64,000 nt of DNA from Bacteroidales bacterium (GTDB taxonomy: Bacteria > Bacteroidota > Bacteroidia > Bacteroidales > UBA932): positions 87,402-151,401 of the forward strand of contig JAFYEM010000030.1 of assembly GCA_017544265.1 (NCBI GenBank), in the 5' to 3' direction. The notes beneath the pieces were generated by a model. It had not been told where the DNA came from and ran no database searches. It worked only from the letters and a program-made list of their open reading frames with translations. This document shows positions 36,308 to 43,924 of this stretch, one piece after another; position 1 is the stretch's first letter, and each line of letters starts with the position of its first letter. The position numbers and the translations under genes were made by a program.

Positions 36308-36349
36308 TTGGTTTAAAGGTCAGCTACGTTGGTTTAAAGGTCCGCTACG
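36308..36349 (-). repeat. 21-bp tandem duplication over a stop codon
   Basis: 36308-36328 and 36329-36349 differ at one base. The unit encodes the last codons (NVADL) and stop of the GLUG lipoprotein, so a second copy lies untranslated after the stop. Confidence 0.85.
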
Positions 36350-39300
36350 TTGCCGCCGCCGCTGAAGGTGCCGGTACCGGCGATGGCGTAGGTTGTCTTA
36401 TAATGGCAGTTCTGAATGGTCGTTCCGTCGACAGAAGTTCCCACGATACTTCCTGCAGTAATGGCATTACCGCTCTTGGTGATGGATGTTACGTAGCTTG
36501 AGCAGCCGTCAATGACAGTAGTACCAGTAATAATCTTTCCAACAATTCCGCCGCCCGTCTTGATTTGCGAACTATTGATAGTGGTTCCGCTGAAGGTACA
36601 GTCCGTTACTGTAGAGTTAGTGACAATGCCGGCGATACCACCACAGTTATAACCAGACTGGGCACGGCCACTGACGGTTCCGTCCATCTCTATGGATACA
36701 GTACAGTCTGAAAGGTCAGAATAAATGCCGGAGCCGAGAATGCCGCCGATGGATCCGCGACGGGAACGTACACATGTCGCATCGCCGGAAACCGTGCATT
36801 CTTCGATGCTGATTCGGCTACTTTCTGTTCCATAAGTGATACCGGCAATTCCGCCGGTAAGAGTACCATCATAAGCATTGGAATCTCGGTTTGACCAGTG
36901 GTCATTATAAAGATCGGCGCCACTATGGGAACAGTTTGTAATGGAGGATGTACCGTTAAGGTAGCCAATTACACCGCCTGCTATGACGGTATTCGCTTGG
37001 TTAAGGTTAGCGGATCCCTGTCCACCGTGAACATATCCGGTATTGTGGCAGTTGTCAATATCCAGGCTCTTGCCGTAACCTATAATGCCTCCAAAGTAGA
37101 TATAGTGGTATTCAACGCTACCCGCTGTGCCCTGTACGTCAGCCCGGAAATAGACCTCTCCGGAGTTCGCGTTGTTGTTGACTCCTGCTGTTTCTCCAGC
37201 ATTGATATAGCCAGCAACACCGCCGAGGCGCACATTGTTGAGCAGTGCTCCGGTCTGCTGGCGGTAGTGGACATAGCCCTCATTGGTGCTGCCAGTAACC
37301 GCTGATGTACTAATTCCCACGATGCCACCCACATTGTAACCTCCGGTTGATGCGACATTAGGAAGGTTATTCAGGAAGTACACTTCACCGGTATTATTTG
37401 CACCGCTGATTGCTGCTGTCGCTCTTCCGGCAATGCCGCCTATACAGAAAGCGCCTGTATTATTAGTATTGTCCCCACCTTCGGTTGTTTTCTCGTATTT
37501 AACACTTCCGCTGTTAGACACGTTGCTCACAGCAGCTGTAGTCTTACCTACTATACCGCCAAGATTGAAGCCATCAGCACTGAATACAGATGGTGTGTAG
37601 TTCTGCAGAATATCTCCGGAATTGGTGATATTCTTTCCGGTTCCACCGTCAATGGCTTTGGAATTGAGCCCGATAACACCACCAATATAAGTATATACAG
37701 CATTATTGTTGTTCTCGGTGCGGGATAGAGATATATCACCAGCATTGTGCAAATCTGATACGTTGGCAGTGGAACGGTTTTCAGCAATCACACCGCCGAT
37801 ATGGGGATACCTGGCCGAGTACGAACCGGCTCCAGCTGTCATCATTTTTAATGACCCGACATCGCTATTTGAGCAGGATGAAACAGTGCCATAGTTACGT
37901 CCCACAACACCGCCCAAATACTGGAAATAGGTATTGCTCCTGTGGGTCACAGCAGCGCTATTAGTACAGCCTGTGACGGTGCCGCCACTCTGGTTGATTC
38001 CCACGATGCCTCCGGTACTGGTTCTCCGTCCATAGTTGTTGTTGTTGTCCTTTTTGAAAAGGGTTACAAAAATACTTGCTTCGTTCTGGCATGCGGATAC
38101 AGTTCCTGCAACATTCTCACCCACTATTCCACCGACTGCAGAGCAGTAGGCCACTATAGTCTTATTGACGATGTGCCCCAATGAACCGGAGTATGCTCCC
38201 GCGACCGTTTCATGATCGGATGTAGTATTGCAAGAAGATACTGTACCTGCTGACAACTGCCCCACAATACCGCCTATGATAAGATAAGGGTTGTCCTGAT
38301 CTGTTCCTTCGGTTTCCTGCGCTTCATTTGAAATGGCTCCTTTGAAGAATGAATCGCTTATTGAACCGGACGCGTTGGTAATTTCGCCGGCGAGGCCGCC
38401 AATGATTACTTTTGCAGAACTGCTATAAACTGCAGGTGTGGAAATGAGTCCCGAATACTCGCAGCCGTTTTCAATGCTTCCCACAACAATACGGCCGACC
38501 AAGCCGCCGAGGGCGGTGACTGATGTCACGTCGCTTACTTCGGCAAGAGAGACGTCCGCCGCAACTTTCACATTATCAAGCACTCCTCTGTGATAGCCCA
38601 CAATGGCTCCCTTTTCAAAATTACCAGATTTGGGGTTGGTGAAAGTGAATGAGCAGGTATTGTCGAGAGTCAGGTCCTTAATTGTAGAACTGGAAGTTGT
38701 ACCATTGAACATAACAACAGTGGACTCAAGGCCGCTAATTGTCTTGCCGTTGCCGTTGAAAATTCCGTCAAAGCGGTTGGTATCGCCGCTTGTGCCGATA
38801 CCGCCAGTTGCATTGAACGCTGCGGAAGATGTGGCGTCGAAGGCGATGTCCTGGGTGACGGTGGCAATGAGGTTGCTTCCGAGAGCCGCGTATTCCTTGT
38901 TGTTATAGGCAGTTGCGAAGGCGATAAGTTCCTCTGCGTTGCTGATTTCCACGCCGAGCTCGGTGCCGGTAGGAACGAATTCAATTGCGGGATAGGAATA
39001 CAGGTGGCCGGCCTCAAAGGTCTTGGACGCAGTTATGCTCTTGGTCATGATGTGGCCGTTGACGTCCTGGATGATGATGTCGAAACCGCTTGCATACTGA
39101 CGCGCGGGAACGATGAGATAATAGTCCACGGCATCGGTCGTCGAGGTCGCAAGGTTCTTGTTCACGCGGACCTCATGCTCAAGGTCGGTTGCGGCGGCAG
39201 CGGCGGTAAGGGCCGGAGTGCCGGTGTAGGTGATTTCGAGATTGCCGCTCACCTTCTCACCATTGCGGCCTTTGAAGCGCACGCAGGCGATATTGTCCAC

Positions 39301-39804
39301 GTCGGGAGTCGCCGCGGCGGAACGGAGTACTGAAATCTTCACCATAGCGCAAAGGTGCGACAGCGACAAATTCGAGCCGTCGGTGCTGTAGCCTGCCAGA
39401 GGGAGCATGTTGTCAGCGATTCCGCCGGCCTTGTAGCTCTGCACGGACGGGAAATTGATATGCGATGCGTCCACATAGGCAGATGCGGGATACAGCACAT
39501 TGTAAGGGGTGCTGAGCACTGCATTGAAAGTGAAACTGGCGGAAGCGGTTCCGGCGGCGATGTTCTCAAGAGCCTCGGAGCTGGTGCCATTCACGGCAAT
39601 CTGGTCTCCGTTGCTCCAGAAAACTTTACGCTTACCGTTCTCGGGATCACCCAGGTTCGTTTTCAAATCATCGGAAATGCCGACGACAAGGACAGTCTTG
39701 GCATTGGAAGGATTATCGACAGTGTTTTCGATTTCCTGCGCTTCCTTTGCGCAACCTGCCAGCAATCCAATTGCCGCAAGTAAAAGATAGTAACGAGTCT
39801 TCAT
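36334..39804 (-). CDS. Fimbrillin-like N-terminus plus GLUG repeat lipoprotein, first large gene of the cluster
   Basis: 1156 aa from the ATG giving MKTRYYLLL; lipobox LLAGC (Cys18). The fimbrillin-like domain lies at about 30-285 (KVFWSNGDQIAVNG, TPYNVLYPASAY, IVPARQYASGFDIIIQD). The GTELGVEISNAEELIAFATAYNNKEY segment opens a long GLUG-like array to about 1140, closing with NCHYKTTYAI...GGGNVADL. It is the closest paralogue of the 17860-21069 protein, and its N-terminal domain resembles that of the phosphoesterase next door. A 49-aa microprotein gene ends 2 bp before its start, and a promoter within inverted repeats lies further upstream. Expected surface adhesin or scaffold; expression may be phase variable. 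Confidence 0.87.
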   Translation of the reverse strand: MKTRYYLLLAAIGLLAGCAKEAQEIENTVDNPSNAKTVLVVGISDDLKTNLGDPENGKRKVFWSNGDQIAVNGTSSEALENIAAGTASASFTFNAVLSTPYNVLYPASAYVDASHINFPSVQSYKAGGIADNMLPLAGYSTDGSNLSLSHLCAMVKISVLRSAAATPDVDNIACVRFKGRNGEKVSGNLEITYTGTPALTAAAAATDLEHEVRVNKNLATSTTDAVDYYLIVPARQYASGFDIIIQDVNGHIMTKSITASKTFEAGHLYSYPAIEFVPTGTELGVEISNAEELIAFATAYNNKEYAALGSNLIATVTQDIAFDATSSAAFNATGGIGTSGDTNRFDGIFNGNGKTISGLESTVVMFNGTTSSSTIKDLTLDNTCSFTFTNPKSGNFEKGAIVGYHRGVLDNVKVAADVSLAEVSDVTSVTALGGLVGRIVVGSIENGCEYSGLISTPAVYSSSAKVIIGGLAGEITNASGSISDSFFKGAISNEAQETEGTDQDNPYLIIGGIVGQLSAGTVSSCNTTSDHETVAGAYSGSLGHIVNKTIVAYCSAVGGIVGENVAGTVSACQNEASIFVTLFKKDNNNNYGRRTSTGGIVGINQSGGTVTGCTNSAAVTHRSNTYFQYLGGVVGRNYGTVSSCSNSDVGSLKMMTAGAGSYSARYPHIGGVIAENRSTANVSDLHNAGDISLSRTENNNNAVYTYIGGVIGLNSKAIDGGTGKNITNSGDILQNYTPSVFSADGFNLGGIVGKTTAAVSNVSNSGSVKYEKTTEGGDNTNNTGAFCIGGIAGRATAAISGANNTGEVYFLNNLPNVASTGGYNVGGIVGISTSAVTGSTNEGYVHYRQQTGALLNNVRLGGVAGYINAGETAGVNNNANSGEVYFRADVQGTAGSVEYHYIYFGGIIGYGKSLDIDNCHNTGYVHGGQGSANLNQANTVIAGGVIGYLNGTSSITNCSHSGADLYNDHWSNRDSNAYDGTLTGGIAGITYGTESSRISIEECTVSGDATCVRSRRGSIGGILGSGIYSDLSDCTVSIEMDGTVSGRAQSGYNCGGIAGIVTNSTVTDCTFSGTTINSSQIKTGGGIVGKIITGTTVIDGCSSYVTSITKSGNAITAGSIVGTSVDGTTIQNCHYKTTYAIAGTGTFSGGGNVADL

Positions 39805-39806
39805 GA

Positions 39807-39956
39807 TTAGTCCTCCCATTGTTCTTCCTCAATTGTGACATCCGGAATCGTGTAGCTGGCGTTGAGGAAATGATTTTCCTGCTCCACGAAGAATAATTCT
39901 GTGAAGGGAGATGTGTACGACATCCCTTCCTTTCTTTGTTTTGAGTCAGTTCTCAT
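39807..39956 (-). CDS. 49-aa microprotein (Y-T-x-P family), first gene of the cluster
   Basis: Open from ATG 39956 to TAA 39807, ending two bases before the GLUG lipoprotein start. The product contains MSYTSPFTELFFVEQ, then HFLNASYTIPD and the acidic end TIEEEQWED. It aligns with the 44-aa protein at 21071-21205: YT[SA]P, a VE-x-E core, HFL-x-AS-x-TIP, and an EEE-W tail. Both stand immediately before fimbrillin/GLUG lipoprotein genes, which argues that they are translated and functional. The predicted promoter leaves a leader of about 90 nt. No signal peptide is evident. The role is unknown: a regulatory leader peptide, a chaperone-like cap, or a precursor peptide are all possible. Confidence 0.65.
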   Translation of the reverse strand: MRTDSKQRKEGMSYTSPFTELFFVEQENHFLNASYTIPDVTIEEEQWED

Positions 39957-39982
39957 TTAGTAAATTATTAAATTGATTTTTT

Positions 39983-40168
39983 TTCGGTACTAAGGTCGGT
40001 TAAAGTTCACATTTAGTTTTAGTGTCTATACTTTTTTGCCTATAAAGTTCACAAAGTTATGAATTTCAGCGCTTAAATGCAAATTTTTCCGAAGATCCCC
40101 CACGATTCCATACTTGTATGGACTCCTGTCGCTACAACTAAAGACACTTCTATGTCCTTAGTACCGAA
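39983..40168. repeat. Inverted-repeat-flanked promoter segment (possible invertible element)
   Basis: TTCGGTACTAAGG at 39983-39995 and its exact reverse complement at 40156-40168 enclose 160 bp that contain the only good promoter for the downstream cluster. Size and layout resemble phase-variable promoters of Bacteroides surface genes. No invertase gene lies nearby; global invertases acting in trans are known in the group. Confidence 0.5.
40052..40083 (-). promoter_or_regulatory. Promoter of the microprotein/GLUG/phosphoesterase cluster
   Basis: On the minus strand: TTTG (40083-40080), 20-bp spacer, TAACTTTG (40059-40052). It points at the 49-aa microprotein gene with a leader of about 90 nt and lies inside the 13-bp inverted repeats. 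Confidence 0.7.
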
Positions 40169-40220
40169 CTAAAGAAAAACAGTAAAGTTGCAACAAACTG
40201 ATAGTTAGCGCAAAAAATCA

Positions 40221-40255
40221 AAAGTGCCTTCCGGATATTGTCCAGAAGGCACTTT
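40221..40255 (-). terminator. Rho-independent terminator of the Rpn pseudogene
   Basis: Perfect 11-bp stem AAAGTGCCTTC/GAAGGCACTTT around a 13-nt loop; on the minus strand it is followed by TTTTGATTTTTT. Confidence 0.85.
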
Positions 40256-40317
40256 GGTAATTATGTAAAAAACGGTTGGCTATAGCCGCCGCGAAGGGCG
40301 ATGGCAGCTGGCAGGGC

Positions 40318-41309
40318 TCAGCTATTGATCAGCGCCTTTACCGCATCTTCGGAAAGGCCGGTAACTTTAGAAATAAAACCGACTTCTGCGCCAAACGAAA
40401 GCAGAGATCTGGCAATAGATAATCTCTCGTCAATTCTTCCCTCCTCACGGCCTTCTTCACGGCCCTCCTCGCGACCTTTCGCAAGGCTTTCCGCCCGGGC
40501 CTTGTCTATCTGCTCCGACCAATAGGTTGATATGTCTGCTTCCGTCATCATGGCTTTATCGTATTGCGCCACCTGGTTTGCGCTCCAATTCGCAATCTCG
40601 GCGGCCTGAAACAAATCGTCAAAAAATTCGCCCCTCAGCTCCGAAGGCTGCTCCTTCAGCTCATTGATATACTTCAGAGAAAACGCCAGCTTCTCCAGCA
40701 TCGTTCGGCATCTCTCCGGATGCTCAGCACCGTAATTCATGCGGTCCAGCTCTAGGAACACGAACTCCAGTGAATCCGTCATTCGCTCACCGGCCGTCGC
40801 CTCCATCAGCCAATACCTGCACACAAGGCCGTCCTCCAGCTTCACAGACTCCTTGTGATCTATGCTGAATTTATTATCCCAACGATGTGCACCGCGTCAA
40901 GGCGGTACTTGATGCGGGGCAGATACTTCAACTTCAGCTTTTTCTTCTTCGCCTTCGCCTCCCGCAGACGAGTCACAATCTGCTCCCGGATAGGATAAGT
41001 CGAATAATACAGCGTACGGTCACGAAAATCCTCCTGCACATTGTACTGCATCTCTATCAATACATGCTCGCCGCTCTCCGTGACACAGTACACGTCGAAT
41101 ATGCAGTGCCGGTCATCGGACGACTGACCGTGCTTGTCCTTGTTCACAAGCGTGATCCTCGAAATGTGCATCGAGGGAAGAAGATGGTTCATCAGCTTGA
41201 TCAGAAGGCCCTCGTTCTCCTTAGCGGCAAACACCAGCTGGAAAATCTTGTCCCTCCGGATGTCAGCATAGCGAGTCTTTGAATGAGGGGCGTCAATGAA
41301 CTTTGACAT
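40318..41309 (-). pseudogene. Rpn/PD-(D/E)XK nuclease family transposase-like gene, frameshifted
   Basis: Two adjoining frames make one protein. 40860-41309 encodes the N-terminal 149 residues (RYADIRRDKIFQLVFAAKEN, then the nuclease core IFDVYCVTESGEHVLIEMQ), and 40318-40845 the C-terminal part, with helical regions, a charged GREEGREEGREEGR repeat and a closing SLLSFGAEVGFISKVTGLSEDAVKAL. The break is near 40870, where a missing base turns an expected NFSIDH into NSA-stop; restoring one base joins the frames. Rpn-like proteins are recombination-promoting nucleases common in Bacteroidetes. The gene keeps its terminator, so the damage looks recent. Sequencing error is the alternative. Confidence 0.85.
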
Positions 41310-41898
41310 AACTCAAAATATTAAATGGTTATACTGTGATATTTTGAGCGGTGCCGTTGCAAATTTGCGAATATTCCTCCAAAATATCAAGACTCCGGCA
41401 TGGAATCGTGACCACAATAGTATGCAATTATTTTTGGAAAAGCCAATGACTTTGCCCGTCGAACTGCAAAAATACGTGTTGTTGCAAATAATTTAAGTTT
41501 CCGAATGTTTTTGGGACAAAATGTTAGTTTTCTTATCAGCAAAAATTGCCGAATTCGTGACTGCCTACATTATTTGTTATCTCGCGTTGCCGACGACACC
41601 GGCAGCTGGCAGGGTTCCGGGGGGCATAGACACACTATTAAGCCGACGGGGCCATGCCAGATGACGGCGGGCGGTGGAGGGAAATCTCCGCCCGAAATGA
41701 CAGAAAGAAAGCCTTGGTCGAAATTCACCTTGAGGGGAAATCTGCACTGGAGGACGTTACAGTGCTCAAGGTGACGCAAAATTGTCGCACCTTGAGCGGT
41801 AGAAGCCTCTCTATCGGCGTTTTTTGCTCAAGGTGATTTTTCGGTAGCGGGGTGCAACCAGGATGGGGGCTACAGGGAGGAAGGCGGCGGGTGCGGTG
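41310..41898. other. 589-bp repeat-rich intergenic region
   Basis: No credible gene. Upstream of the Rpn gene is a perfect 10-bp inverted repeat CTCAAAATAT/ATATTTTGAG (41312-41321, 41339-41348) that may be an operator. Further on, four CTCAAGGTG motifs alternate in orientation at 41726, 41765, 41788 and 41827; the middle pair forms a strong hairpin (41764-41797). The stretch 41580-41760 is GC-rich and reads like an interspersed repeat rather than protein-coding DNA. Confidence 0.5.
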
Positions 41899-42282
41899 TC
41901 AGTTTTTGCCGATTTCCTCGAAGAAGGAGCTGAGGCCGCCGACTAGTTCCTGAAATTTGACGGACATCTCGGATATGGATTTATTGAACTGTTCCGAGAG
42001 CTTGCTTGCACCGGTTTTCACTACCATTGCACGGTAACGCCCTATGGACTTGGAGATTAGCTCACGGTCGTCCCTGGAGATGTTTTCATACTCGTTTTTA
42101 TAGACTTCCATCAGGGCGTCGAACTGGTCGCTGACTTTGTCCCAGTCTTCTTCGGTGTAGGAAGCTGATTCTTTATCGACCTTATTGACGAATTCTTCAA
42201 ACTGCTGGACAAGGGTGCCGTCGGAGCTTAAAAGCGTAACCAGAGCGACGGCAGCAAGTAAAAAAAGTACAATTTTTTTCAT
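41899..42282 (-). CDS. DUF6565-like exported protein
   Basis: 127 aa. N-terminal signal or anchor MKKIVLFLLAAVALVTLLSS without a lipobox. The rest is helical with EEFVNKVDKESASYTEEDWDKVSDQFDALMEVYKNEY and IGRYRAMVVKTGASKL, resembling small Bacteroidales proteins of the DUF6565 type (family name from memory). Probably periplasmic or membrane-anchored with coiled-coil character. It is separate from its neighbours: a 140-bp gap with a short repeat lies before it. Role unknown. Confidence 0.75.
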   Translation of the reverse strand: MKKIVLFLLAAVALVTLLSSDGTLVQQFEEFVNKVDKESASYTEEDWDKVSDQFDALMEVYKNEYENISRDDRELISKSIGRYRAMVVKTGASKLSEQFNKSISEMSVKFQELVGGLSSFFEEIGKN

Positions 42283-42351
42283 GTCTATAAATTTTTGCCG
42301 CCATCCCTAATACAAATCGCGGGCCGCAGGGCTAAAGTCTACGGCGCAAGA

Positions 42352-42419
42352 GATTTCTCGACTCGCTGCGCTCGCTCAAAATAACAGTGACGCGGCAGCG
42401 CGAAACGACAGGGAAAGAG
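42352..42419. repeat. Short palindromic repeat downstream of the nucleoside hydrolase gene
   Basis: It contains a near-palindrome CTCGACTCGCTGCGCTCGCTC and ends in a GACAGGGAAAGAGC segment that touches the stop codon. The same end segment touches the fprA stop at 13090, so this is an interspersed 3'-flanking repeat. Confidence 0.5.
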
Positions 42420-43781
42420 CTATCGCTGAATCGCCATCAGGCGGATATATTTGAGGACCGTGTCGCTCCAGACTTTGTCGCCGGGGAACTGGTAGCGGGC
42501 ATTTCCAGCGGGGTCCGGGGTGAAGATTGTCTCGCCCCTGGGCGTAAGTTCCACCCAGCCGCGCTCTGAAAGCGAATAGAGTTCGTCACCCTCGACCGCA
42601 TTGATTACCGCGAGCGGGTCCCACATCTTCTGGCCGGTGTCGCAGTTAAGGAACTGATAGATCCACTTGATGGGGTGCGAATCAGTCCAGTCCATGTCCG
42701 CGATGACGGTTTCGGGCCTGTAGTCCAGCGGGTCGCCGACCTCGCCGGGCGAGAAGACAATATCGACCTCCCGGGGCCAGAGTTCGAAGAATTTGAGGGA
42801 GAAGTCTATGGCCTGGGAGAAGTTGTAGTCCGGCTCCACGGCATCGCCGAAAACACCGCCCATAGCATATATGGCGCAGACTTTATTGCGGACCAGTTCC
42901 ACGCCGCTGAGCGGAGAATATTCGTCAGGCCCCGATTCCAGAAGGCGCGCAAGCGTGGTCACGAAGCCTATGGAAGCGATGGTTACGCTGTGGTCCGGCT
43001 GCGAGGCGAGAAGGCGCCGGTAGAGTTTGTAACCCTCCTCGTACTGTGAAGGGTCGGTCACGCTACGGCGGAAAAGCGGCTCCGCATCAGTCGTGCGGGC
43101 GTAGGGAACATTGTGATAGGTAATGAACACATGCGGAAGGTCTATGCCCTTGCGCTCCAGGCCTATGGGAATGTCCGGATAGCCGTAGAAATTGTTCAGC
43201 ACGTCCACTATGTCCGCGTTGGCATTGCCCATGCGGTCCACGACGACGCCGAGCAGCTTGCAGCGCTTCATGTCCATGTAGCGGTAGAGCATCATCAGCG
43301 CGAACAGGTCGTCGGTGGAACTGCCCATGTCGGTGTCAAGGATGACGCGGATGTCCTTCTGCTCGTAATTCGATTTCACTTCTATCTGCTTGGAGGCAAT
43401 CCAGACGCTGTGCTGGCCGTTCGCGCGGGCGAAAGCCACCGCCGCTGCAAGGCTGTCCTCAGGGAAGATGCGGTTGCTGTCGAAATAGTATTTTCCGTTT
43501 TCCGGATTGTACCAGCCGCCTACGAAACCATTGTGCGTCCTTGCGTGCCGGACCACCGCCGGGATGCTCTTCTTGTCGAAACTGTTCTGAGTCGCAGCAT
43601 AGGACACCACAATCCCCTCCTGCGGCTGCCGCATAGTCTTCAGGTCAATGGTAAACCCGTCGGGATACATCTGTCCCATCGCCCATATTGCATTGTACAA
43701 CTCTTTGTCGGAAAGTCTATTCTGCGAAAATGCCGGCAGGGCGCACAGCAGAACCAAGAATGAAATGAACGCTTTTCTCAT
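42420..43781 (-). CDS. Exported nucleoside hydrolase-like protein with extra N-terminal domain
   Basis: 453 aa from the ATG giving MRKAFISF; Sec signal ending in ALPAFSQ. The nucleoside hydrolase domain starts at about 143 with the Ca-binding motif RVILDTDMGSSTDD (DTD...DD at 149-158) and continues through a VTIASIGFVTTLARLLE segment and AIYAMGGVFGDAVEPDYNF. Such enzymes cleave the N-glycosidic bond of ribonucleosides. Residues about 25-135 form an unrelated domain (GFTIDLKTM...GIVVSYAATQNSF...GFVGGWYNPENGKYYFDS) that I cannot name with confidence. Export would fit scavenging of extracellular nucleosides, alongside the window's phosphoesterases. The 43781 start is chosen because the longer frame runs into a 31-bp inverted repeat. 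Confidence 0.85.
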   Translation of the reverse strand: MRKAFISFLVLLCALPAFSQNRLSDKELYNAIWAMGQMYPDGFTIDLKTMRQPQEGIVVSYAATQNSFDKKSIPAVVRHARTHNGFVGGWYNPENGKYYFDSNRIFPEDSLAAAVAFARANGQHSVWIASKQIEVKSNYEQKDIRVILDTDMGSSTDDLFALMMLYRYMDMKRCKLLGVVVDRMGNANADIVDVLNNFYGYPDIPIGLERKGIDLPHVFITYHNVPYARTTDAEPLFRRSVTDPSQYEEGYKLYRRLLASQPDHSVTIASIGFVTTLARLLESGPDEYSPLSGVELVRNKVCAIYAMGGVFGDAVEPDYNFSQAIDFSLKFFELWPREVDIVFSPGEVGDPLDYRPETVIADMDWTDSHPIKWIYQFLNCDTGQKMWDPLAVINAVEGDELYSLSERGWVELTPRGETIFTPDPAGNARYQFPGDKVWSDTVLKYIRLMAIQR

Positions 43782-43800
43782 AGTTCTATTGTTTAATGAT

Positions 43801-43923
43801 GGTGAAAAAATTACCCGCATCACTTTCATCTAATCGTCGCCCTCCCAACTTTGTCGGGCCCCTCCCACTTATGATGCCGTGGGTGGCACAGGAGATGAAA
43901 GTGATGCAGGTAATTTTTTCACC
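43801..43923. repeat. 31-bp inverted repeats flanking 61 bp (MITE-like)
   Basis: 43801-43831 and 43893-43923 are reverse complements with one mismatch. The element fills the gap between two minus-strand genes; no target-site duplication is clear. It can form a very stable hairpin. Confidence 0.75.
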
Positions 43924-43924
43924 T

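Larger units (their letters stand above)
39957..40317. other. Regulatory intergenic region with inverted repeats, promoter and terminator
   Basis: 361 bp without a gene. Contents: 13-bp perfect inverted repeats at 39983-39995 and 40156-40168, a minus-strand promoter between them, a small hairpin CCATAC/GTATGG near 40108-40121, and a terminator at 40221-40255 for the pseudogene on the far side. Confidence 0.7.

Noticed and set aside
14400-39804. Regularly spaced similar DNA units in the GLUG genes, at first sight like a repeat array
   Set aside because: They are codon-level repeats of the GG-x-x-G protein units with varying spacing; not CRISPR.
41570-41779. 69-codon minus-strand frame
   Set aside because: GC-rich repeat region with proline-rich, signal-free product; more like a recurrent spurious frame in an interspersed repeat.
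43782-43829. Upstream extension of the nucleoside hydrolase start
   Set aside because: The extension enters the 31-bp inverted repeat and lacks a signal peptide; the start at 43781 gives one.
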